Assembly (NCBI RefSeq): GCF_036324505.1 | Contig: NC_086363.1 | Span: 2,232,946-2,296,945 of the forward strand | From: Eleginops maclovinus | Taxonomy: Eukaryota > Chordata > Actinopteri > Perciformes > Eleginopidae | Direction of reading: 5' to 3' | DNA: 64,000 nt | Shown here: piece by piece, positions 17,902-48,119 of the stretch | Numbering within the stretch: the first letter of the stretch is position 1 | Layout of the letters: every line of letters starts with the position of its first letter | Notes under the pieces: generated by a model | The model's database searches: none | Told to the model about the DNA's origin: nothing | The model's input: only the letters and a program-made list of their open reading frames with translations | Translations under genes and position numbers: made by a program

Positions 17902-20900
17902 ATGGACCCTGCTCCCATTGGAGGGGCTATGTCACCTCTGTATGTGCCGAGAAAGAGAAAATCAGTCCAGTCCCAACCTAGAAGCGGAGTGCCATGTCCA
18001 GGTACAGAAGAGTGTATGTTTTATTAAGATTGCATTTGTTTTCTGATCTGTTTAAAGTGTGATGTTCTCTCCAGCAGTTGTTCAGCGAATACCTGAGAGA
18101 ACGTGTGACTTAAATTCAGCTGGATATCCCAAGGTGAGAATAAACCACAATACCTACAAAACATGCGTCCTGTACTTCACTTTCCACAAATGAAGAAGGA
18201 AATACTGTTACCTTTATGCACAAATGTTTCAGAATGACGAGTCTGAAGCCCAGGACGCTCTAAAGATGAAGAGAACTTACGGTAGAAAAAGGTAGGAGAC
18301 TCATCGACCTGTTGGTTTCAGAATTGCATCTCAGATACACAACACTCGGTATAATAAGGAAGAATATCAACACTCCTGAACAAATACAAGCAGCTTAAAC
18401 AATAGTCAGTTTCTCAAAAATAATGGGCAAAATATCTATATCTATACTGTTCATTACATCGCAGCTTTATTTGTAAAGCACTTCAAAAACTCTTGACCAA
18501 AGGGCTGTGCAGAGAAAGAAATACAATACAAAGATCACAAAGCTCAAATCACAAACCATAAAGTAAAAATACAAATAAATCTAAAATAAATAAGAGCAAC
18601 AATAATCATGGCGGGATAAATATTATGTATTGTGTTCTGAAGTTTTGTTAATAATTGTTTATCAGGTATGAGGACCTGCAGAGCGTTCCCATAGTGACAG
18701 TAGACTACCCAACCACCAGCTGCTCCGTGATGTCATCAGGGGGCCTGGCCAATGGGGCAGACCTAGACTCCATGGCCCCGCCCACTGCCAGGCTGCCTCC
18801 GAGACTGTCGGCAAAGGACATGTGGCCCCAAGGCCCCGAGAGCAGCAGGGAGCCGCCCCCGCCTCAGGACCACAGCTGGAACTCCGGCAGGGACAGGGGC
18901 CCCGACGCCTGGGCCCCGGGTCGGGACCGGCCCCAGGAGCAGGTCTGGAGCACTGGTAGGGACAGAGTGGCACATTCAAGCCAGGACCAGACCTGGATAC
19001 CTGGCCGGGACAGGGGCCACACCGGAGCGGAGCCGGAGTGGATGACAGGCCGGGACAGGGGCCCCGAGCAGGGCTGGGCGGCAGAGAGAGACCGGGGACC
19101 GGATCAGGCCTGGAACGCAGGAAGAGATCGGGGAGCCTCGGAGCAGGGATGGGGGACCGGCCGGAGCCAAGACCCCGGCTGGAGCAACACAAGCCGAGAC
19201 AGAGGGCCCGTCTGGAGACCCGGTAACCACACTTCAGTTTATCTGAGAGAAGGGCCCGAGCAAAGGAGTAATAACAACATTTTCCGGGTTCAGTTCTGAC
19301 TTTTGGAACAGTAACGCATGCAGCACTTATCTTTAGGGTCTGGAGTTTTCCCTGTTTTTATGGGAGATTGATTTTGTGTTACTTTTACAGACTTGAACAT
19401 GAAGAAAGTCCAGAGGGTGGAGGTGGAGCGAAGTCCTCCGGTCAATAACTTCTCCCAGCCAGCAGAGTGCAGAGACTCCTGTAAGTCTTCGTTTACTCAT
19501 ACTATAGAATCTTTCAGAGGGACTCATGACGATTCAAATGGCAAAATGAACAACAAACAGAGTCAAATAAATCCATATTTCAGGTTCAGATGCAGCCAGT
19601 GTGGATGAGGCCTCGACTGCCCCGCCCAGCGAGGATCAGAAACACCCCGTCCTCTCCACCAAGAAGGAGCCCCCTACCTACCCTCCAGGTGAGCTTTTTT
19701 TTAAAAAAAAGGGTCACCTTCTGTCTTTCCTAAAATGTGTCCTTCACCTTTTGATTGTTTCCTTCCCCAGGAAGTCAAGAGGAGCGCTGGCAGCTGCAGA
19801 TCGTGGCCAAAGGCAGAGTGACCTGTCCCAAGTGTAAGAGTGTGAGCAGGAAGACGGTGGAGGGGCTGAAGAAGCACATGGAGAACTGCAGGCTGGTGAG
19901 CACACCGTCTGAACTCTACATTAGTGTAGAAGTAGAGCATTGTAATCAATCTCCTGTCACCTAGAGAACACGCACATCTCTGAAAAGACACTCTAAAACC
20001 TCCCATTAAACTGGACTGTATGTGTACTTGTTTAAAGCATAACCAGTGTATAAATTGGTATGTATAAAGTCACTTTAATCTGTTTGTGCAGCAACCGTTT
20101 ACCTGTCAGCACTGTGGGAAACAGCTGAAGTCTTCTACAGGGATGAAGTATCACATCATGGCCGACCACAGCCATCTGGTGAGGAGAAACAGACTTATAC
20201 CTCTGTCATTTTTAATATTAGAGGTGTTACTTTGCATGTAAAATAACGTTTATTTCATGAATAAATACAATAGACACTACTAAAAGTGGGCACTGACAGT
20301 CAAAAAGTGCAGTTTGTGGGTTTGATTAAGGTGTTCAGATTGTTTTAGCCTCTTTCCTTTGTGTTTCCAGCCGTCAGCAGAAGACGCAAAGGGCCTGGAT
20401 GATCGTGCCATCAAAGACAAACTGCGCAAAATCCTGAAGAGGCTGGGCAAGTTAAAATGCTCTAAAGAGGTAAACGGAAAAGTCATATTCATTTGAGATT
20501 GGATTTGATATTATACCATCATCATAGCATCAACGAGGACAAAAATGAAGAAAAGATACCAGGAAAAAGACATTTCATAAAACATTTCAACCACTCAAAA
20601 CAAGATCACGTTCCTTCAGCCTGGGATTTAAATCAGGTGTTTTTTTGTCTCTTTCTCAGGGCTGCAGTGCCGCGTTCACCAGCATCATGGGCTACGTTTA
20701 CCACATGAAGAAGTGTGGGAAGGAGGAGTCGGAGCTGGAGAAGATGCTGCTCAACTGCTCCCACTGCGGGAAGACGTACAAGTCAAAGGCCGGGCTGGAG
20801 TACCACCTGAAGTCCGAGCATGCTCCTGTGAGTCTGGGTTGTTAATAAATGGTTTATATCTATTGAGACACATAGCAGCATTCATTAAAAACATTGAAAC

Positions 20901-23690
20901 CAAAAGTGCAACCAGAAAACCTGAGATAATCTGCGTTAAATACAGTCTTGAAATCTTCCCTTCCTGTTACCCAGACTCCTCAGAAGAGTGAGGAAGATGA
21001 GGCTCTGAAGGCTCACCGGGAGGCCAACCCGGAGCGCACTGCAAGCGGTCGGGTGCAGCGGGCGTCGGCGCAGGTCGCTAACTTCCACCTCGCCGAGATC
21101 GCCAACAACGAGCTGCCCAAAGACTGGCCCAAGAGGAAGTTCCAGTCCGACCTGGTGCCGGATGACAAAAAGGCAGGAGCAGATTGTCTCGAATGTATAT
21201 GTGGAGTTGCAGGATATATGAGAGTTTCTTTGTGAAGTCATGTGACCGTGCTGTAGTTCCTTTATAGCCCAACATTAGCCGCCTTTAGCTTAGCGGTGGT
21301 GACGTGAAGTCATGTGACCGTGCTGTAGTTCCTTTATAGCCCAACATTAGCCTCCTTTAGCTTAGCGGTGGTGAGGTGAAGTCATGTGACCGTGTTGTAG
21401 TTCCTTTATAGCCCAACATTAGCCGCCTTTAGCTTAGCGGTGGTGACGTGAAGTCATGTGACCGTGCTATAGTTCCTTTATAGCCCAACGTTAGCCTCCT
21501 TTAGCTTAGCGGTGGTGACGTGAAGTCATGTGACCGTGCTGTAGTTCCTTTATAGCCCAACATTAGCCGCCTTTAGCTTAGCGGTGGTGACGTGAAGTCA
21601 TGTGACCGTGCTGTAGTTCCTTTATAGCCCAACATTAGCCTCCTTTAGCTTAGCGGTGGTGACGTGAAGTCATGTGACCGTGCTGTAGTTCCTTTATAGC
21701 CCAACGTTAGCCTCTTTTAGCTTAGCGGTGGTGACGTGAAGTCATGTGACCGTGCTGTAGTTCCTTTGTAGCCCAACATTAGCCGCCTTTAGCTTAGCGG
21801 TGGTGACGTCAAGTCATGTGACCGTGCTGTAGTTCCTCTATAGCCCAACATTAGCCACCTTTAGCTTAGCGGTGGTGACGTGAAGTCATGTGACCGTGCT
21901 GTAGTTCCTTTATAGCCCAACATTAGCCTCCTTTAGCTTAGCGGTGGAGACGTGAAGTCATGTGACCGTGCTGTAGTTCCTTTATAGACCAACATTAGCC
22001 GCCTTTAGCTTAGCGGTGGTGACGTGAAGTCATGTGACCGTGCTGTAGTTCCTTTATAGACCAACATTAGCCGCCTTTAGCTTAGCGGTGGTGACGTGAA
22101 GTCATGTGACCGTGCTGTAGTTCCTTTATAGCCCAACATTAGCCGCCTTTAGCTTAGCGGTGGTGACGTGAAGTCATGTGACCGTGCTGTAGTTCCTTTA
22201 TAGCCCAACGTTAGCTTCTTCACTACTTGAGATTGGATTGACGCTTCAAAAGTCATAAAAGTAGTGTTTTTTTCCGATATAAGGCTTTTATTGACCTTCT
22301 CTTGTCCATGCTTGTCTTCTCAGTTGAAATACGCCCGACCCGGTCTGCCTGCCTTCAGTCAGGAGGTTCTGAGGAAGTGGAAGAATGAGGTGAAGCTGCA
22401 AAGGAAGGTTCAGTGTCCGAACCAGGTAACGAACAGCATCTCGCTTTGTCCTTCATATTTGTTTCTATTACGTTTTAATATGAGATGCTTTCCTTTGATC
22501 AAAATGAGAAATACATCTCAGGATTTTGTGCAGTAACTTGATACGTGTCTTCTTCAGGGTTGTGGCTCCACCTACACCAGTGTGTCTGGACTCAAAGCTC
22601 ACCTGGGACTCTGCACCAGGGTACAGCTGTTTTTTTTGTCTGAATATACGGCAGATATTACCCACTCTCCCCTACTTGTTGCACCCAAATAGCCTTTTTC
22701 CTGGATAAACAGGGTTATTGTTTTTTTAAAGTAGGTTTCCATACTCAAGATTGAATACATACCTTCTGCTTACGTGATCACAATACAGATGCAGTGAAAA
22801 CTTAAGTATAGGAAGCACAGAATATTTCAGGGCTTCATGTCTCTTTGGTTTCCATCATCTCCTTTCAGGGCGACTTTGAGGCTGGAAAGTACCGATGTCT
22901 GATCTGCAACAAAGAGTTTAACTCTGAAAGTGGAGTGAAGTACCACATCAACTCTGTCCACTCACAGGTAAAACCACACCTCCCAACAGGTCTCTTTAAC
23001 CTTGTTCATAAGATAAATATGAGGGTCTTCTCTCCGTGTACCTCCCCTCCTCCTCTCCAACAGGACTGGTTTGTGACGAACAAAAAAGCCTCGAAGAAGT
23101 TTGAGAAGTTCCTGAAGAGCCAGCCCAAGGAGTTCATCCAAAACGTGGATAAGCAGATCGTTGACCAGTACCACCACCATCACCAACACCACCAACACCA
23201 CCACCACCAACACTATCAGCAGCAGCAGCAGCAGCAGCACCCCCATCAGTCCATGCAGCACCCTCTGCAGCCGCTGCACCACCTCCAGCACCAACCCCAG
23301 CTCCTGCACCCGGAGCACCATCACCTCCATCCCCAGGTGGAGCAGCCCGTGCTCCACTACACCTCTCTGGAGCCTCCTCCCGGCCCCGTGTGGGTGGAGA
23401 TGGAGCGGGTGGGAGACATGCCGACGCCAGAGCAGGCTCCCATCGAGATGGAGATGGCGGATAGAGGCAAAGAGGACAACGGAGGGATGGTGGAGGGCAA
23501 ACAGAGAAAGAAGGAGAAGGAGGAGGATGACGGGAAGCAGAAGGACTGCTTTGCTTTTGGAGGTGGAGGTGGAGGTGAATCAGAGGTGGAGCAGCAGGAC
23601 AGGCGGAGACAGATGGACCAGTGGAATCTGAAACGACCCGGCATCATGGAGACGCATCCTGAGGCTGGGAAAGGACAGAGGAACACTTAA
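17902..23690 (+). CDS. znf512: Zinc finger protein 512
   Basis: Coding exons: 17902-18001, 18078-18133, 18233-18291, 18666-19222, 19391-19480, 19584-19688, 19771-19895, 20092-20178, 20371-20469, 20660-20827, 20975-21172, 22324-22425, 22558-22620, 22869-22967 and 23064-23690; 844 residues against 567 in human. The order matches ZNF512. A C2HC finger (TCPKC...KKHMENC, about 340-363) is followed by C2H2-type fingers near 369-390, 423-445, 458-480, 578-601 and 610-634, separated by basic linkers, with the family signature GRVQR...PKDWPKRK. Fish-specific additions are a W-x-x-GRDRG repeat block in the large exon (about 100-255) and a His/Gln-rich tail after [19 protein letters not shown]512 is a nuclear chromatin-associated zinc-finger protein. 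One intron starts with GC (after 21172). Exons 2-4 used here are copy C, the ones contiguous with the rest of the gene. Confidence 0.92.
18337..18665 (+). other. znf512 intron 4; end of duplicated homology
   Basis: Homology to copies A and B stops near 18337 (CAGATACA|CAACACTCGG here; CAGATACA|GAACAATG in A and B). This marks one boundary of the repeated unit inside intron 4. The remainder is A/T-rich single-copy sequence up to the acceptor atcag at 18665. Confidence 0.6.
21232..22215 (+). repeat. 72-bp minisatellite in znf512, about 13.7 copies
   Basis: Unit begins GTGAAGTCATGTGACCGTGC, continues TGTAGTTCCTTTATAGCCC and ends TTAGCGGTGGTGAC; period 72. It fills most of the intron that starts with the GC donor, beginning about 60 bases after it. 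Near-identical arrays occur in gtf3c2 at 31361-32040 and, inverted, at 45335-45550. Confidence 0.95.
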
Positions 23691-26600
23691 AAAAGCAGAG
23701 GCAGAAGAAGAGACCATGGAGTGTTCCTCCGTCCTTTATTAGCCGTGACGTAGAAGAGAACCACAGCACAGGTGAGAAGGCAGCTGATGATTTAACGTTG
23801 ATGGAAACCATCACAACAACTGTGGATATGAGACTGAACACACTTCTGTGTCTCGAACTGGTCTTCATTGTATAGAGAACTGTCGTATATCTGCGTGTTT
23901 ATGTGTAACAGATTATTTTCTGCAACTTTAAGCGTGTCTTATTCTTTTGATAAACCTGTCTTTCATGTTGACCTTAAAGGGAACCCTTAAGAGAGGCTCC
24001 AGTCGCTCTGAAAAGATTTCGTGCCTCTTAAAGTATGATTTGTATAACTACATACTACTCATCTTCACTTTTACTTACAACTTGTCTTTTCTGGGCTAAC
24101 TAATGTTAGAAGTGTCACTTTTTCTGGTATAATTGGATAGAAAAATGATTCCTCTCACCATGCTCCTTCCTCTGCTTTGTTTTCATCCGTTTTTCAGTTT
24201 TTGAAACAAAGTCTGTTTGCAGCTCCTTGTCCTGTTCTTATAGTTAAAGCAGGCGAATCAAGGAAGCAAACTTACGGAAAATATAAAAAGTAAAGGCAGG
24301 ACATTTTGGGAAACAGTCCAAGCCACTCTTACGAGTTCAGAACAACAGCAAAAAAAGTCAAATTGCTTTAATTTTATTCCCATTTGTATGGAAGTCCTTG
24401 AAAGCAAATCTGAAACAAAAATCTGTCGACGTGTCCTTTTAAAAGCAGCGTCATTCCATGCTACTGTCAGCCTTCCTCTGATGTTACACTCTCAATATCT
24501 AATCTCCAAAACACAGAAAACAACAACAACGTTTTTAAAGGAAGTTCAATACTGGATGTTAGCGTTTCAATCTGTTCAAAAAACAGCCAATATTTGTAAT
24601 TGTTTAAAGATGTGTTGGACTTTCCGATTGCAGTAATCCATTTCATTTTAGTTAGCTAAAAAATATCCAAACTAAATGTCTTTTTACCAGTTTTTCTCTT
24701 AGCATCGTATTTTCCCTTTCCTCAGCATATGTAGTTCAGTTTGACATAAATATAATGACAACTGACGGAGGAAAACCACAAGATGTGTGTAGAAAGCTCG
24801 ATAAATCGTGAGTAAGAAGAGCTTTTATATTAATGAGTCTCACTTAGGTTTTTAGATCCGTTTTCAACATTCCAGCCAGGAGTTTATCAACCATAAAAAG
24901 TGGAATAAAGCACATAAATATAATTGGTTTTCTTAACAGCTGATCACAAAACAACAGCCAATAAATATAAATGTGACGTATTGACAGTGACTGTGATGAA
25001 GGAACGCTTACACACACAGCATTTAACACGGACTGTTTTTATTTCAGTTTATTCCTCAGACAGAGTATATAACCGATAGCATGTAGCCTAATGTTTATGT
25101 ACTTATGCATTCTGTATCTACTATAGTGAATATGGTTATGGATGGTTGTCAGTCATACGTCAGTGTCGTCTTAACACTATTTTGTATTTGTTTTTTTTAC
25201 AACTTTAAAGCATTTCTGAATGTATTGATTCCCTCCTCTGTTGTGCACTTCTTAAACCTTTAAAAACAAAAAAGGGAAATCGGTTCATTGATTTTAAACC
25301 TGACAAACTATATTTACTGATTCTGGTTATAGTGCTTTACCCGTCATTCCCTTTCATCAGATGCCTTTTGGATACGTTTGAAAGAGAAAACTTCCTTGAA
25401 CATGGGAAGTATTTCAAAAGCATGTCGAGCAGATGCAAATATCTATTTATTTTATTCATTTTATTACCACTATAATGTAATTTTACTTAAATACTAACTG
25501 ATAAAAGCACTTTTTAATAGAAGAAATGTTCATGCTTGCTCAGCGAAAACAGGATGTTGAATTTGTAGTTCCTTTGTCATGTTGCATCGTTTAATAAGAC
25601 TTAGAAGTTTTTCATGAAGTTTAAAAGAGTTATGGAGCTGCTTTTAATCTTTGTTTAGTAGGAGTTATTTTTAATACTTATAATAAAAATCACTGTTTTT
25701 TAACTTTATGGTTTGTGACCCCTTGTAATTAAACAGTATGTACTTGCAACCCATTGTCAGTGGTTGCATGTTAGGGATGCAATTATTTTCACTTTGGATT
25801 CCTCTGACTTCATAATTGTTCTTTACATTTAGAAATAGTGGAAAATGTCCGAGGGGATGTCCTTAAATGTCTTATTTTGTCAGTCAAGAACCCTAAAATA
25901 TCTGGTAATATGATATAAAACAGAAAAGCCTGAACACTCCACATTTTAAAGGCTGAAAATTGCATTTTATATCCATATTTCCTTTCAGAAATACTCTCTT
26001 TGCTTTTGAAATACTTCCCATGTCCTCCTATGCTTGTGACCAAATCTCTATCACTGAGCGTGCACTTTGAACAGTTTGACGGCACAAAGGAAGCAGCTCT
26101 CACATTCCCCTGCTTTGTTATTGAAGAAAGAGTCAAAGCGTTAATATTTGAGTGCTCTTTTCTACCAGTAATTCAAGAATTGAAACTCCATATTTCATTT
26201 TTTCATGGCCATTTGCACTTGTTGTCTCACTGCTGTTTTTTATTTACAGTCTCATGCACATTACTTTAATCCAGATTCACTCAAAATCCAACATCTGTAT
26301 CGTGTTATGTTTTGTATTTTAGTGCCAAGAGAGGAGCTGTCATACTGTAGGCAATAGAAACCAAAACGACATCATTATATAATGTATTTTTATTTAATAG
26401 AGAGGACTAGTGGGAGGCATTCAATTTAAATCCACTTACGGGGGTTGAGTAAAATAGTGTTATTAACTCTGTGGTAAAGAACCTCTGTGAATTAATGGAA
26501 AATGAAGAAAATAATGAGAATTTGTCCTGATGTTTTTAGCCTCATACATCCCCAATTATACAGTCTATATAATCTTGTTAATAATCTTCTGTTATTCGTA

Positions 26601-27224
26601 AACACACGAAGCAGCACTTCATTTTTCCATTTTGTGGGACATGATTTATATTCAGTAGGTTATAATCTCAGCGTTACAGATCTGCACATTTAAAATGATA
26701 CTACTTGTTTTTTTTAGAAGTGACGTGCTGCTATTTCGTAGTACCAGCATTGTTATAACCACAGATGATTAAAAGTTTAATTAATGGTCATTCTGGTCTC
26801 TGTGTCTTCATTATCCGTGATGTCCGAATAGCGACAGGTAAGAAGAGACAGCATGATGGCGGATGATTTACACACATGGGATAGGATAAGCATTTGACTG
26901 CAGTAAACATGTCGAAGCGTCCATGGATAAGACTTTTGACCCCAATTTAATTTAATTTTAGTTTACGTTGCACTTCTTCACTTAACTGTACTTATTTGCT
27001 CTAAGTGCTGTCATGTCAGCTTCTGTCATTGGTGATTTAATTATCTAATTTAGCAGTGAAGTAATGCACTTTTTCTGTCATTTTTTGGGGTGTGGTGGTT
27101 TCTGTGTGTGCTTGTAAATGTGGAAAACATTTATAAAGACAATGGGCGAAAAACAACACACAAAAAAAGGCTTTTAAATTGAATAAATTAAGTGAAATGT
27201 GTCCTTAGAGTCTTCCACAGTATC
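23691..27224 (+). other. znf512 3' UTR and spacer
   Basis: A/T-rich sequence without supported coding exons. AATAAA at 25682-25687 is the best poly(A) signal candidate; an ATTAAA near 26768 is an alternative. The UTR would be about 2-3 kb. No repeat family is recognised up to the MITE at 27229. Confidence 0.45.
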
Positions 27225-27649
27225 TTAACCCTCCTGTCGTGTTGGGGTCAAATTTGACCATTTTACTACTTTCATCAGTAATAAATATCATGTTGTACAT
27301 TTGATTGCCTCAAGGCTTATATCTTCCACATTAGTCATTTGAACATATAGAATAGATTTTGAGTGCTTAAGTCACCTTTGTAACACATATGGTGTTCCCA
27401 GTCCAAAATGACCACCATAGGAAATGAACGGGTAACCCTATATTATGTTCATCCATCAAATAATACACAACCATGCTAATTGTGGATTACATTTTCCGTG
27501 TATGTGTGTAAACTAGTACTTTGAGACATTGTAAAAGGGTGTTAAAAAAAAAGGTTTTGTTTTAAATGTAGGAGTAGTTAAAACAGACCTGTCAAATTTG
27601 ACCAAACGGAAAGGGAGAGAGGGAGAAACGAGCACAACAGGAAGGTTAA
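27225..27649. mobile_element. piggyBac-type MITE, 417 bp, TTAA target
   Basis: TTAA at 27225-27228 and 27646-27649 flank an element that begins CCCTCCTGTCGTG and ends CACAACAGGAAGG. The inverted termini (CCCTCCTGT/CCTTCCTGT) with TTAA flanks are diagnostic of piggyBac-like elements. GTCAAATTTGACC near each end is a subterminal repeat. No transposase frame is present. It lies about 150 bp upstream of the gtf3c2 promoter region. Confidence 0.85.
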
Positions 27650-27719
27650 AATATATATAAAATTGTCATAAAAACACGATTTGGAGAATAAATAAATCAC
27701 TTCAGGTGTTGACGTTGAG

Positions 27720-28049
27720 AGTTAAAGGGTGTAGTTCCCTGCTCCGCTGGTAGGGGGCGGTGTGTTTCACCATGCTGTACAGTAACATGGCGGTCTGATG
27801 TGAGTTTCAGAAACCGGAATCAGGTTCAAACAACGCGGCGGGGACTGTCCATATTGTACCTCACGAGAAAGAATAACCGCTACAATCACATGCCCGGTAT
27901 TTCTCCAGGGCTCCGGTGATATTACGCGGATTACACCCCGGTTCCAGATTTGGGACTCGATCCCGAGTGACCGGATTCTAGTTTCCCGGTTTCGGTACGA
28001 GGTTTTTCAGCCTTCGCCACCGGACCAGGAAGCCTCAGATTCCTGCAGG
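27720..28049 (+). promoter_or_regulatory. gtf3c2: gtf3c2 promoter and non-coding exon 1
   Basis: A locally GC- and CpG-rich stretch in an A/T-rich surround. It contains AACATGGCGG at 27784-27793, which fits the YY1 site often found at starts of housekeeping genes. A splice donor GCAGG|gtgagc follows 28049, and the next acceptor is at 28979. The exact start site is not visible. Confidence 0.55.
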
Positions 28050-28231
28050 GTGAGCTATTAAAGGTTACCAGTATTATTACATGTGACGTTAACCGCTTAC
28101 TGGCCGATTTAAGGAGAGGAGTCACTTAACGGCAGTAAAGAAAACACCAACGGCCACTTTAGCCAGTTAGCATTAGCTGTGTGACGTTAGCATCACAGCT
28201 GACGAGTCACCGGGAAAACACATGTGAAACC

Positions 28232-28640
28232 AAAGTATTAAAACAATTGTAAATGTGATATGTATGACACTATAAACATATGCCGAATTGATCATTGATT
28301 AAAAATCATTCAAAATCCATAGTTTCTATCTACTAATTAGCCTATTTAAACGTAAATTACAAAATAACATATGATTATCACAATACTGAACGAGATTTCG
28401 TTTAATATTTTTAGAAACACGGGGCAACAAGCGCGAAACAAAAGTAATTAAACAATTATAACTTGATATGTATGATACAATAAACATATGCCGAATTGAT
28501 AAGTGGTTAAAGTTATCAGAAAGCCATGGTTTCTATCTATATATTCTCTCATGTACACGTGAAAGTACTGAAGATAGCAAAGAATAATCATAATACTGAA
28601 CGAGATTTGGTTTAATATCCTCAAACAACGCGATATCATG
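28232..28640. repeat. Diverged 209-bp tandem duplication in gtf3c2 intron 1
   Basis: 28232-28440 and 28441-28640 share ACAATT..., GATATGTATGA, AAACATATGCCGAATTGAT and ATACTGAACGAGATTT in the same order, with many substitutions. Both are non-coding. Confidence 0.7.
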
Positions 28641-29061
28641 CCTGGCTCTTTAGCTCCACGTTTCCTTAAAACATATTTTTGCTGAGAATATTTACTTTGT
28701 AAGTTGTCAGATTGTTTTAAAATACAATAAAAACATCTCTTGCAATGTTGTAGAATTGTGGATGACAACTTGGAGTCAGTCTGTCAGTCCAGAGTAACCC
28801 TGAGATACTATGATGAAATATTACTGTATAAATGTGTACATTCACTGTATGCCTCTTTAAGTACTGATCCTGATTTGTTGGTACTATATTCTCAGATAGT
28901 ATACTTCTCAGATGTAGCTTGGTTGATTTTAAAGTTTCATGAACGCTATATCTGTCTTGATTTTGGTTGCTTCTCTCAGTTGGAGCTCATTCAGAGTGAG
29001 AAGACTCCATACATGAGGAGGCTCCTGACAACACCACCAGAGCACAACAAACCCAGGGGTT

Positions 29062-48119
<19,058 letters not shown>

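Noticed and set aside
17162..18046. Long frames across the N gap
   Set aside because: They are open only because unknown bases contain no stop codons.
18662..19230. Several minus-strand frames opposite the large znf512 exon
   Set aside because: GC-rich repeat coding sequence leaves antisense frames open; no splice or family support.
21232..22215. Regular repeats resembling a CRISPR array
   Set aside because: The whole 72-bp unit repeats without unique spacers, in a vertebrate intron; it is a minisatellite.
23161..23631. Thr/Ser-rich plus-strand frame over the last znf512 exon
   Set aside because: It is an out-of-frame shadow of the His/Gln-coding exon, which continues the znf512 phase.
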